This document shows, one piece after another, positions 21,001-28,262 of a stretch of 64,000 nt of DNA (its first letter is position 1; each line of letters opens with the position of its first letter). The position numbers and the translations under genes were made by a program. The stretch is taken from positions 8,768,437-8,832,436 of the forward strand of contig OX104124.1 in assembly GCA_944474755.1 (NCBI GenBank), written 5' to 3'. The notes under the pieces were generated by a model that had not been told where the DNA came from, made no database searches, and saw only the letters and a list, made by a program, of their open reading frames with translations. Origin of the DNA: Limnoperna fortunei. Taxonomy: Eukaryota; Mollusca; Bivalvia; Mytilida; Modiolidae.

Positions 21001-22785
21001 CTTTATAAATTAGGAAAGGTCCATAACTACCATGACTACTATAACAAAAAATCAAAACTTATCATCAAAGTACAAAGAAAGCTTACACCCATTATTTTTA
21101 CAAGGTCCCATAACTATACAGGGAAAAAGTTGAAATTAGCGAAAAAGTAATACAGACAATAAGGCTAATTTTCATAATCAACAACTGTAAAGAATTTCAG
21201 TTCTTGGAATGCCAAAACGTTTGTGCTGGGACTAGTTTAACTCGGTTCTTGGCTTGTGTATCTATAGATACACTACATGGATGCATAATTCTATCTGCAT
21301 AAATGAGATAAAATAATGCACCAATATTTCACAAAATTTGATGAAAGCTTTTTTGAGTATAAGTGGTAATGATATGCTTACAACTCAAAGTCTCAATCAA
21401 GGGATCACCTGAACTTGGCACAACAATACTTGTATACGAGTATTGTGTGGTTTTTTTAATTTTTATAAAATAATGTTTTTATTGTGTTTTGTGTGATTTT
21501 CTTATAAATTATACTGTTTTACATGTTAAAAGTATATCTATATTTTTTTATATCAATGTATTTCAAGGTTTATTGTGAGTGTAATTGAGAAATTGTTAAA
21601 ACAACACTAATGACAAGTATTCAATGTGATTGGTAATTGGATAGTTTCATGTAATTATGTCATACTATAATAAACATGTCAAAAGAAAATAAAAACCAAA
21701 AACAAATTGATTAATCCAATTAATATCTTTGATTACTTTGATATCAACAATTAGTAAATTTTAACCAATTATTAATATTAAACTTAAAACAACACAATCT
21801 TTTTTGTTTGATCTCACATAACATCAAATAAATTATACTATGTAAGCACAAGCTAAAAGGTGACATAAATACCCCTAAAGTAACCATGTTCAATCATTCC
21901 AAAAATGGACTTCTATTCAGCAATTGCACCTATCATCTGGAGCGAAGACTTCACAGCTGTTCCTGACTTCTTTGTCAAATGCAAACTTCTTCCAGAAACC
22001 TGTACCTGTATCCACTGTGACAAACCAATGTCCCTGCGTAAGCCACCAACTAAAGATACGTCAGATGCATGTGGCTGGCAATGTACCTATGGGCAGTGTC
22101 CAAAACCTCTGACTACCATACCATCAGAGCAGGCACCTTCTTTGAGAAATCAAGAGTCCCATTGTCCAAATGGCTGTACACGATGTTCCTTTGGTGCCAA
22201 GAGACCCCAGTAAACAAGGCATTTCATTTTGTTACTGATTAAATAAATAATTTGTTATTACAACAGTATTTGTATTTTTAATATATTTTATTATGATAAA
22301 CCCATAAAATCAATACAGGTACACAATATAGCAATATATTAAAAACAATCACAATTTTACTCTTTGACACACAAAACAATACTTTATAAAGAACAAAACA
22401 GTTTAAATACATATTTCATAAAATACAAAACCACATAAAAATGTATACAACTCGTATACGAGTATTGTTGTCGCCAAGTTCAGGTGATCCCAATCAAGTT
22501 TATTAGTGTGTGGCAAATTTTCTTCTGTCCGAAAAAAAAATGTGCATAGGCCTGAAAGAAATTTATGAAAAATCACATGAGTACCAGTATTGCAGTAACG
22601 TTATACTTTTTAAAAGCAATCTTTGCTGCATCTACTGCTTTGTTGACATCCCCTTCGTCACTATCGGGAACCTTAGCCCAAACTGAACCAGTCGATGGAT
22701 CAAAGCTGTCAATAAACGTTTTTGTTGGAACAAATTCTCCATTGATAAAGTTCTCAATTACTAAAGTTTCTGACATTTTGTACAT
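5896..22785 (-). CDS. ALDH8A1: 2-aminomuconic semialdehyde dehydrogenase-like (ALDH8A1 type), complete, nine exons
   Basis: Exons in gene order: 22785-22607, 18419-18219, 17666-17455, 16416-16250, 15503-15433, 9632-9528, 8006-7841, 7002-6793, 6042-5896. They sum to 1458 nt, 485 residues plus stop (human ALDH8A1 is 487), all with GT-AG introns and matching phases. Visible motifs: PWNLP at 153-157 with the oxyanion/substrate Asn155, SKPSE at 177-181 for NAD(P), general base Glu253 followed by LGGK, catalytic Cys287 in NQGEICLC, EIFGP at 389-393, and PFGGMKDSGIGRE near the end. Asn155, Glu253 and Cys287 sit at the human positions. The family oxidises 2-aminomuconate semialdehyde with NAD+ in the kynurenine pathway, in the cytosol; it was earlier described as a retinal dehydrogenase. 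Two starts are possible, MYKMSET or MSET three codons later. The FTGS motif reads FTGG here (229-232). I am very sure of the family; substrate choice is by homology. Confidence 0.96.
6793..7002 (-). CDS. ALDH8A1: ALDH8A1-like exon 8
   Basis: Encodes residues 368-437 with the cofactor motif EIFGPVTCV. The acceptor is TTTTCTAG and the donor GTAAGT, phase 0 on both sides. A copy without its first ten codons and acceptor is at 753-932. Confidence 0.95.
7424..7697. mobile_element. TTAA-flanked MITE, copy B (intron 7)
   Basis: About 274 bp, flanked by TTAA on both sides. The right end has the inverse of the AGTATCCGACCCATAATT terminal repeat; the left end keeps GGTATCC. It shares an interior with copies A, C and D, including the TTTGCCGA(A/T) and TGTCC segments. 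Confidence 0.75.
7841..8006 (-). CDS. ALDH8A1: ALDH8A1-like exon 7
   Basis: Encodes residues 312-367 (GALISKEHLAKVKGYVD, LNLPERNKN). The acceptor is GGTTTTAG and the donor GTAATG. Its last 114 nt are copied at 1411-1524. Confidence 0.93.
8185..8345 (-). mobile_element. Degraded SINE fragment (intron 6)
   Basis: It contains repeated pieces of the molluscan SINE tail (GTCATTTTCAGCAATTTTTC, TTTGTTTGTTTGAATGGTGT) in decayed form, with the later GAAGTAGCCAGAGCAC piece. No tRNA-like head is visible. Confidence 0.45.
9100..9200. repeat. Three tandem units of about 32 bp (intron 6)
   Basis: The motif GTCAAC(T)TCATTTATC(A)AAAAATAAAT occurs three times in a row with small changes. Confidence 0.65.
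9528..9632 (-). CDS. ALDH8A1: ALDH8A1-like exon 6 (catalytic cysteine)
   Basis: Encodes residues 277-312 including NQGEICLCTSR with the nucleophile Cys287. The acceptor reads TTTGTTTACAG and the donor GTAAA. The 46-bp minisatellite that begins about 100 bp upstream in gene orientation repeats this acceptor sequence. Confidence 0.95.
9681..10205. repeat. 46-bp minisatellite repeating a splice-acceptor-like sequence (intron 5)
   Basis: About 10-11 units of 46 bp, most intact between 9736 and 10170. On the minus (gene) strand each unit contains TTTCCCTTTGTTTACAGAT, which matches the genuine acceptor of exon 6 over about 18 of 20 positions. The array ends about 100 bp upstream of that exon. It looks as if the polypyrimidine tract and AG of the real splice site were amplified in tandem. 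The last two units (10150-10205) are broken. Confidence 0.85.
10682..10865 (-). mobile_element. Old tRNA-derived SINE copy (intron 5)
   Basis: Diverged copy of the SINE seen at 19779-20039: TTTAATGCCACTTACAGTAATTTT at the tail side, GAGTACCC in the middle and the remnant of the tRNA-like head (CTCAAACCCACCACC, GACAGACTTGTGGTTAA). Confidence 0.55.
11492..13166 (-). mobile_element. Hairpin-ended TIR element with ten 146-bp tandem units (intron 5)
   Basis: The outer ends are GTCTCGCCT (11492-11500) and AGGCGAGAC (ending 13166). The right end is a hairpin, GTCTCGCCT...AGGCGAGAC at 13132-13166. The interior is a tandem array with units of 146 bp (the CAGTCA anchor recurs at 11695, 11841, 11987, 12133, 12279, 12419, 12565, 12711, 12857), one shortened by 6 bp. 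A GCC triplet run sits at 13098-13117. A shorter relative in opposite orientation is at 32916-33509. The arrangement resembles the non-autonomous Helitron-like or 'pearl'-type elements of bivalves. No transposase is present. Confidence 0.8.
13285..14887. mobile_element. 1.6-kb TIR element flanked by TTAA (intron 5)
   Basis: Terminal inverted repeats of about 90 bp begin AGGGAAACTTCGC and end GCGAAGTTTCCCT, with TTAA immediately outside both (13281-13284 and 14888-14891). The TTAA is consistent with a piggyBac-style target, but the terminus does not begin CCC; a TA target with two more terminal bases fits equally well. The interior has no recognisable transposase. A much older relative lies at 26880-28250. 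Confidence 0.75.
14892..15432. other. Rest of intron 5 near exon 5
   Basis: No repeat, array or coding signal recognised between the TTAA element and exon 5. Confidence 0.4.
15433..15503 (-). CDS. ALDH8A1: ALDH8A1-like exon 5
   Basis: A short 71-nt exon for residues 254-277: LGGKNPALIF, then the DADLDKCIPTTVR segment. The acceptor is CTTTTAG and the donor GTAAG. Confidence 0.93.
15504..16249. other. Intron 4
   Basis: Loosely repeated pieces (AATACC..TCCATCACTCAC, three times at about 15640-15750) suggest an old short tandem repeat. The ORF at 16057-16293 overlaps exon 4 on the opposite strand and looks spurious. Confidence 0.4.
16250..16416 (-). CDS. ALDH8A1: ALDH8A1-like exon 4
   Basis: Encodes residues 198-253 and ends with the general base Glu253. 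The acceptor is TTACAG, the donor GTAAGA. It carries FTGG where relatives have FTGS, and LPAGVVN where most have PPGVVN. A 63-nt copy of its first part lies 94 bp upstream in gene orientation. Confidence 0.95.
16448..16515 (-). pseudogene. Partial duplicate of exon 4 with its acceptor (intron 3)
   Basis: The 63 nt from 16510 to 16448 copy the start of exon 4 (16416-16354), including the acceptor TTACAG, with no indels and few substitutions. The copy has no donor. It keeps the family-typical LPPGVVN reading where the working exon has LPAGVVN. Use of its acceptor with read-through into exon 4 would add 94 nt and shift the frame. Confidence 0.85.
16835..17035. other. Intron 3: poly-C run and inverted AGCTACA repeats
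   Basis: A run of about eleven C sits at 16867-16877. GATAGCTACA...TGTAGCTCC and GGAGCTACA form short inverted pairs. The open frame here is not supported as coding. Confidence 0.35.
17455..17666 (-). CDS. ALDH8A1: ALDH8A1-like exon 3
   Basis: Encodes residues 127-198 with PVGVAGLISPWNLP and GNTVVSKPSE, the start of the NAD-binding core. The acceptor is TTACAG and the donor GTAAGT. Confidence 0.95.
17667..18218. other. Intron 2
   Basis: No repeat or coding feature recognised. The ORF at 17662-17934 lacks any protein-family signal. Confidence 0.4.
18219..18419 (-). CDS. ALDH8A1: ALDH8A1-like exon 2
   Basis: Encodes residues 60-127 (VQERS, ESHDQGK, DIPRAVHNFRVFA). The acceptor is TTTTTTTAG at 18420-18421 and the donor GTATGT. 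DIPRA holds Arg109, probably the counterpart of the substrate-binding Arg of the bacterial enzyme. Confidence 0.93.
18420..19778. other. Intron 1, 3' part
   Basis: AT-rich sequence with homopolymer runs and no array, terminal repeats or coding signal that I recognise. Confidence 0.4.
19779..20039 (-). mobile_element. tRNA-derived SINE, nearly full length (intron 1)
   Basis: Read on the minus strand it starts with a tRNA-like head, A box TTGGCCGAGTGGTCAAGG (20039-20022) and B box GGGTTCGATTC, and ends with CTGAAAGTGGCGTTAAAC followed by a (CAAA)n tail at 19779-19795. The A box resembles tRNA-Ser/Leu. Related copies are at 10682-10865, 48695-48945 and 60893-61040. Exact SINE family not determined. 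Confidence 0.82.
20428..20695. mobile_element. TTAA-flanked MITE, copy C (intron 1)
   Basis: The best-preserved copy: TTAA, then GGTATCCGACCCATAATTGA, and at the right end TGAATTATGGGTCGGATACC followed by TTAA. It is 268 bp and non-coding. Confidence 0.85.
20696..21393. other. Intron 1, between MITE and Merlin-like element
   Basis: A diverged repeat of about 85 bp occurs twice (near 20752-20840 and 21278-21360, sharing ACATGGATGC(G/A)TAATTCTATC). Otherwise nothing recognised. Confidence 0.45.
21402..22490 (+). mobile_element. Merlin-like DNA transposon remnant with 8-bp target duplication (intron 1)
   Basis: The ends GGATCACCTGAACTTGGC (21402) and GCCAAGTTCAGGTGATCC (to 22490) are inverted repeats that continue for about 45 bp through CGTATACGAGTATTG. 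Both sides carry the same octamer CAATCAAG (21394-21401 and 22491-22498). Eight-base duplications and an ISXO2/IS1595-like transposase are the hallmarks of the Merlin superfamily, and the ORF inside fits that. At 1089 bp it is a deletion derivative; the catalytic core of the transposase is gone. Confidence 0.85.
21905..22229 (+). pseudogene. N-terminal piece of an ISXO2/Merlin-like transposase, frameshifted
   Basis: The frame from ATG 21905 gives a zinc-ribbon-like region, LLPETCTCIHC (residues about 29-39) followed by WQCTYGQC, the expected CxxC...C...C pattern. The frame then closes at 22213 without the family's next motif. That motif, TIRAGTFFEKS, is found in another frame from about 22120 and continues (PLSKWLYTMFLW) to a stop near 22227. 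So one frameshift lies near 22105-22125. The DDE catalytic domain is absent; the product cannot be an active transposase. Confidence 0.75.
22607..22785 (-). CDS. ALDH8A1: ALDH8A1-like exon 1 (coding part)
   Basis: Encodes residues 1-60 and matches the family N-terminus (ENFINGEF, DSFDPSTG). It ends in phase 2 before the donor GTATAA at 22606. The ATG at 22785 and the in-frame ATG at 22776 are both possible starts; no signal peptide is visible, as expected for a cytosolic enzyme. Confidence 0.93.
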
Positions 22786-23917
22786 GTACAGCTTACATAT
22801 ACCTAGATGGTATGGTCACAAGGAGCCCCAAATGACAACCTTGACCTAATGTCTAAAAAGTATCCAATAATTTGATTGGTTATTATTGGGGGTTGGGTTT
22901 TATCAAAGTTTTTTTTACCAATTCTAAATTTTGTATGTGAACAAACTTATGTAACCAGTAAAAACACACAGATATAGATTTCATTTAGAATTCTCCCTTT
23001 TCCAAATGGATAATAAATAGCTAAATATTATTAAAATCGAATATTAAAAATAAAAGAAGGGTCGAGTTTGATTGCAATAAACTAGAATCAAATAATTAAA
23101 CCGAGAGATCTTTTACCTTTATCTGACGTCGGAATAACAAGTCGAAAAACATAATAACATAAGTTCCACTGAACATTTGACGACTTTTTAATAACAAATA
23201 CATAACAAATTACAAGCTAAACAAGCGGAGGATTAAGAGACAGGTAGATAACATATTTTTCCAAGCAGACAATGCCACTATAGCAGTTACAATAAGCACA
23301 ATAGGAAAAACGGACAATCCCGAGAAAAATAACCAATCCCAGCATTTCAGCATTGATATACAATTATGGCCTTATAAACAGGTGGATATCCAGAATTGTT
23401 AACTTGCGTGAGTTGCAAGTTGACATTACTGGATGTAAACAGATTACTAAGGAGGCCACAATTAAACCGATCAAATCAACATAGAACAATTTTATAGACC
23501 AAATATGATTTTAATGGCGTAATTTATTGGAAACACTAACATTTATTTAACTTAGATTTTCCTTTAAATCGCGTTGTAAATTGTAAAAAAATAAGCAAGA
23601 CAAGGTGGGGCAAGTTGGTACATTAGGGTAACAGGGATATGCGGCCCGAATGGGTCACTGTTTTACCTCTACAAAATAGGGTGCAGGTCAACTCGTACCT
23701 CGACCAACTCGTACCTTTGCATTTAATATAGTAAATTTAGAGTGTTCTTAATAAAAATATATATTGTAGATAACAAATATTTTAAAATATTTTACGAACA
23801 AATTTCGCTTTTTCAACAATTAATTACATAGAAAGGGATCCAATTATTATTTTTAATTGTCCTTAATAACGAACGCTTATTTTTCTTGTGTACTTAATAA
23901 TAGAAAGTTTTTACTAA
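22786..23917. other. Upstream region of the dehydrogenase gene
   Basis: The 5' flank should hold the promoter and any non-coding first exon. Two CCAAT-like motifs face each other at 22863-22888, 80-100 bp from the start codon, but no TATA box or initiator can be assigned. At 23693-23718 CAACTCGTACCT occurs twice. No coding feature. Confidence 0.3.
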
Positions 23918-24235
23918 AAAAATCCAAAGCCACACGCCTGTAAAAACTGTCCCACCAGGACGAACAACGATGTTGAAGGGTGGCATCGTCGAATTAATAA
24001 GAGATCCGGCGATGAGAAGAAGCCGTTTCACTTGCTACTTCCAAAACTACAAGAAGAAACTGCTCTTCTACCCACACAACTTAAAATAATCACAGAATTT
24101 AAACTTAGTCGGCAGCAGAGATCCACTACCAAATACATACAGGCGGAATTCAACTTATGGGATTTATATTCTAGCGGCCAGATCTCCGAAAGCCAACTTC
24201 TGCGGCATTGTGGTCAGTTGAATGGATCATCACAA
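23918..24235 (+). pseudogene. C-terminal fragment of a MULE-type transposase
   Basis: The frame through TGT at 23948 reads CPTRTNNDVEGWHRR, then a leucine-rich helical stretch (LLLPKLQEE), and ISESQLLRHCG. TNN.VEGWH(R/H)R.N followed by such a helix is the C-terminal signature I know from Mutator-like (MULE) transposases and their animal relatives. Nothing of the DDE core is upstream: an in-frame stop sits at 23915. The frame stays open through the following minisatellite to 24604. Family call is from memory of the motif; fragment status is clear. Confidence 0.6.
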
Positions 24236-24339
24236 TACGCCTATATACAAACTGTTGATAATAATAAAATTTATATCATAAATGTTTATATTGTTTATTA
24301 CGGAAGCGTATTAGGGCCACCAATTTTTTTTCTAATTGT

Positions 24340-24645
24340 CAACTTTTTTCTCGGAATTATCGACTTTATTCTCGGAATTATCGACTTTTATCTCGGAATT
24401 ATCGACTTTTTAATCTCGGAATTTCCGACTTTAATCTCGGAATTATCGACTTTAATCTCGGTATTTCCGACTTTAATCTTGGAATTATCGACTTTAATCT
24501 CGGAATTTCCGACTTTAATCTTGGAATTATCGACTTTATTCTCGGAATTATCGACTTTATTCTCAGAGTTATCAACTTTAATCTTGGAATTTCCGACTCT
24601 TTAATCTCTGAATTATCGACTTTAATCTCGGGATTTCCGACCCAT
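24340..24645. repeat. 21-bp minisatellite (TTTAATCTCGGAATTATCGAC)n variant array
   Basis: About 15 units of 21 bp in which ATTATCGAC and ATTTCCGAC types alternate, giving a partial 42-bp higher-order repeat. Because 21 is a multiple of three, long open frames arise on both strands (heptapeptide repeats such as LISELST); these are unlikely to be real proteins. Confidence 0.85.
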
Positions 24646-24689
24646 CCCACCCCAATTTTCCGTTGATTTATTGTTTGTTAACTTGTTCC

Positions 24690-24756
24690 CGTCCTGAATA
24701 TAGCTGAAATACTGCTCGCTGGACGTAAAGCAGACATCCAATCAATCAATCAATCT
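24690..24756 (+). mobile_element. SINE tail fragment ending in (CAAT)n
   Basis: CTGAATATAGCTGAAATACTG, then GCTGGACGTAAAGCAGAC and ATCCAATCAATCAATC: the 3' end of a common molluscan short interspersed repeat. A second tail of this type is at 45720-45765. Confidence 0.55.
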
Positions 24757-25744
24757 TCTTTAATTGAAAAATATATCATTGGGTAATTTTAAATAATCTA
24801 AACATATCCACGCCTCAATTCTCATATTAAGCAGAACAGAACAGCATGTTAAGCCCATGTAAACCATAGTGATTTTACAAACAAACTGTGTTTCACTAAC
24901 ATTACTTGATAATTTTGGTAGTGAATGGACCATTTTGTCAATTGGGATGTGCAATAATAAAATATAAGAATAGGTCTGATTTAATAATTCAATATATGAT
25001 TAGGTCCCGTTTTATAATCTCCGAAAATATATGAATAGGGTGGGTTTTTGACAAATCTCAATCCGCAGACCTGTACCTAGAAGTATTCTTAGTTCCCCCC
25101 ATGTGCCCCCTCCCACTCCGTGCCCTCTAGTCACGTTTGTTACGAAGACATTTTTACATTTTTTTACCGATTTATTACAACCTTTGACGAATTTGCTGCA
25201 CTTTTGATTCACACTTTGAAAAATTGTAATATTATTATTTTTAATATGCGTTTTTTCTTAATAATTTATCCAAGAATTTTTAGAGTAAAACATGCAGTCT
25301 TATAAGATTTACACGGGTTTTCTATGGCCAGAAGTTTTCGTTATATCGCCACATTTTTACTATTTCATTTCACGTCAAGCGATGTTATAACAAAAATAGT
25401 TTAATGAAAATATTAGAAATATATTCAATAAGGAAAATATTAATGCGCAAAACGTGTGCAAATTTAAATACGAGCATAATATGGTTATTTGTTGTGCACA
25501 TAGACACACAAATTTAGAAACAAGGACCCTCTTTAAATTAACGCGCTTGCTCATATAACATAGCTAACGTTAAAATAGTTAAAATGACGTTTCGTTTAGA
25601 GGCACCAAGAACGTTTTTCGCAGACAGGTGCTCGAGCGTAAACAAAGTTTAACCTAAACAAACGCGACCCATCACGTGGTCACTATTGAAATACAACGCA
25701 GCAAGCGGCTTGCTGTAATAGGAGGTACAAAAAATATTTCGCTT
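24757..25744. other. Region upstream of the LRAT-like exon
   Basis: No repeat or ORF of note. A short upstream frame starts at ATG 25584 and stops at about 25652. The proximal 150 bp are less AT-rich and probably hold the 5' UTR/promoter of the LRAT-like gene; inference. Confidence 0.3.
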
Positions 25745-26206
25745 ATGAATGAAATGGATGATATGCACATAGATTTACCGAAAGGAGAAATTAAAACACC
25801 ACAGAAATTTCCAGTCAGTGTGGGTTTGAGGCCATTTGTTGAGCCACACGTTTTGCATGCACGACCAGCTGATTTGATCGAAATTAACCGCACAATTTTT
25901 TCTGAATGGGGACTGTATTTTGGAAAGGGGGAGGTTGTTTTGTTAGATGGGGATGTGATAACAGGAAGAACGACACGCACTGTTGTTGTTAAAAGGAAAC
26001 TGTCAGACATTTCTGGAAATGTTCTTGTGCGCGTGAACAATAAAAGGGTACCTGCAAAAAATCGTGGTCTTGTGTCGTTGAAAGCAAAAACCATAATACA
26101 GAATGTAAGCAAATTAATTGGAAAAACTGTTGAATATAACCTTTTAACAAAAAACTCGGAACATTATGTGACAGAGTGGAAATATGGACACGGATGGAGT
26201 GATCAG
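25745..26206 (+). CDS. LRAT/PLAAT (H-REV107)-like protein with replaced catalytic residues, first or only long exon
   Basis: From ATG 25745 the exon encodes 154 residues and ends GATCAG before the donor GTAAGG, just after WSDQ. The NlpC/P60-type LRAT domain is clear: ADLIEINRTIF.EWGLYFG (42-60), VRVNNK (95-100), a helix with IIQNVSKLIG (117-126), YNLLTKNSEHYVTEWKYG (131-148), then SDQ. In active PLAAT/LRAT enzymes (phospholipid acyltransferases/phospholipases or retinol acyltransferase) the catalytic set is His-His-Cys. Here those positions are Glu54, Leu66 and Ser138 (NSEH for NCEH). All three are lost while the fold-defining residues remain, so I infer a pseudoenzyme. Codon use and the splice donor argue for a real gene. 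An in-frame extension upstream to 25676 has no ATG. The C-terminal membrane anchor typical of PLAATs is not in this exon. Confidence 0.8.
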
Positions 26207-26879
26207 GTAAGGAAGTATTTTGTGTACCGACTTCAGGGCCCGATACATGGACATGTATGACTTTAATCATAAATCTTGTACAATCATCTACTCATAATAC
26301 TTCGTATGAAACAGAGACAGTAGTATACATTTACATGTACCAATTTCCTTTTGTGAAGTGCTGAATTGCAGTAATTGTTTTATTTAAGTAGCTTCTAGTA
26401 CCAACAATAATATCAGTTGCATATTTAAATTATTATTATTATAAATGACCTGTAGATTATTTAACAAAAAAATGAGCCTAAATTGCAATAATTATCCCCT
26501 CATTAAAGTGTCGTAATGTAAACATTGCTTAACAACAGGAAATTAACATTATGTACATGTACTATACAGTAGGATACATGTCACTTCATTATGTCATTAC
26601 ATGCAGAGCAGATGAACGCTACAGATCAGGTCAGCAGAGTTAGAAAAGTATGTTGGTCTCTCAGTTAAGGGACTTGCACAACTAGCTATTCTGAAAGTCC
26701 TAAACAATTTTTGCCAGACCTTGCAACAATTTAAAAATTTTTCTTAAATACTGAAAACAAATGTACATGGATATAACTGAAACGTCACAAACAAATGAAC
26801 ATGTATGTTCTTTTGGCAAATACATTTCATATTTCTTATTTAATCAAGAAACCCAAGTTTTGTAACAAGTGGCTCGCTA
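26207..26879. other. Start of the putative intron after the LRAT-like exon
   Basis: Begins with the donor GTAAGG. The ORF that reads through it to 26260 is an intron artefact. No other feature recognised. Confidence 0.4.
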
Positions 26880-28250
26880 ACAGTTTACAAATTTCCGCTT
26901 TAGACTATGCCCACAGCAGCCTTAACCTAGTATTCAAAGATCATTTCAGAACTGAACATTTCATTTTGTAACCATGTGTAGTTGAAAACTTGATTTAATT
27001 CTGTGTATACCATTCCAGGTAATAATAAACACAGTTTTATTTTAAGAAAATTTATAAAAAAACGGTTTAAACCTGAGATTTCTTATTATGTAACCTTTAA
27101 TCTTGTGGCACCTTTGTGTGTATATTTCAGTCAGTGTCACATGAATTGATCTTGCAATAGCATTAAACTGAGTAAACATGTTTGTTAACCCCTCCTGCTA
27201 AGGCCAAACAAAAAAATATGTGTGTTTCCGGTTACATAGAATTATAAATAGGTAGGTAGGTCAATTTTTATTTTATTTTGTTTAATTTTATATTATTTTT
27301 TTTGGAATCGTGAATCGTGTTGATTAAATAAGTAATTTAAATCTTGACCTTTATCTTTTATACCTTTGTAGGTGTACAGCTTGTAAGTTTCAAGAATTTA
27401 CCATAAAGCCTTTAAAAGTCTAGACTAATACAGTCATTAAATGAGCTACTACTACTAGTATCAATATCGTTACAAGCGTTAATATTGATTATTGTTAATA
27501 TTTTCATACTTCCGCCCCATGTTGGGGAGGAAGTATGAAATTAGAACTAAAACCCGGAACAATACCGGGAGTTTTCCGGTTCAATTAACCTCCGTTAAAA
27601 ACGAAAAAAAAAACTTTAGGGTCGGCTTAAAAAAAATAGGTAGGGTCGGGTAACCGGAAACACACATTTTTTTTTTGGCCTAATACTGTTACTTTACCTC
27701 CATGAATGAGAAATGAATTTACTGTACATTAAGTTTCACATGCAGGTAATTAAAACTGCCATTTATTGGTTTGCTGAAAAACTACCTATGGTATAATGTT
27801 GTATAAAAATAACAATTATAAAAAGATATCTTTTTATTTACAGATTTGTCTTCAAATTGATTAATTTAATAAACTGATTAATAATGACAGATTCAACATT
27901 ATTTCGAAAAGAACAAATTTCAACATTAAGGCCCATTTGATAATTTTATGCTGTTAATTGTCTTGGTCATAAGACAACATCACAGTTTTTTTAAACCTTC
28001 AAAGAGTGAAGGCAGAAACTTTTCAAAATGGATTTTTTATCACTTTGAACTGGTTACTGCACCTTCAAAAGGTTCAATCTCATCACTTTGTACTGGCTTA
28101 ATTATAAGTGGCTACAGTACTTTACTACATCAAAGGTTCAATCTCATAGTAAACACTGTCAATATGGCCGCTCCCATATAAGTACTTGTACATGTACATA
28201 AGTCTAGAAGTGTAACAGTTGAAGATATAATTACACATCTCAGACAGCAA
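26880..28250. mobile_element. Old, degraded relative of the 1.6-kb TTAA element
   Basis: Several blocks match the interior of 13285-14887 in the same order: GACTATGCCCACAGCAGC (13668 region), TCACATGCAGGTAATTAAAAC (14370 region), TTCAAAGAGTGAAGGCAGAAA and ACTGTCAATATGGC (14620-14745 region), TCTAGAAGTGTAAC (14780 region). The ends have decayed beyond recognition. A younger MITE is inserted at 27202-27680. Confidence 0.6.
27202..27680. mobile_element. Harbinger/Tourist-like MITE with TAA duplication, nested
   Basis: Starts GGCCAAACAAAAAAATATG and ends with the inverse (CACACATTTTTTTTTTGGCC); the inverted repeats run about 34 bp through TGTGTTTCCGGTTAC. TAA flanks both sides (27199-27201, 27681-27683), matching the 3-bp TWA duplication of the PIF/Harbinger superfamily. 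The interior carries GGTAGGTAGGT and a hairpin, TTCATACTTCC...GGAAGTATGAA (27504-27540). A relative is at 42339-42726. Confidence 0.75.
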
Positions 28251-28262
28251 ATTTTTTTTTTT

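Noticed and set aside
22863..22888. Facing CCAAT motifs as the dehydrogenase promoter
   Set aside because: Suggestive position only; such short AT-rich motifs are common by chance here and no start site can be placed.
23621..23642. Sequence resembling the I-SceI homing endonuclease site (TAGGGTAACAGGGAT)
   Set aside because: It lacks the A after TAGGG and the order of the two halves differs from the true site; a chance resemblance.
24399..24650. Minus-strand ORF of repeated SEIPRLKSIIPRLK peptides
   Set aside because: It is the translation of a 21-bp minisatellite, open in both directions because the unit is a multiple of three.
25672..26270. Minus-strand ORFs of 146 and 93 codons overlapping the LRAT-like exon
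   Set aside because: The plus strand carries clear LRAT-domain motifs and a splice donor; the antisense frames show no family pattern.
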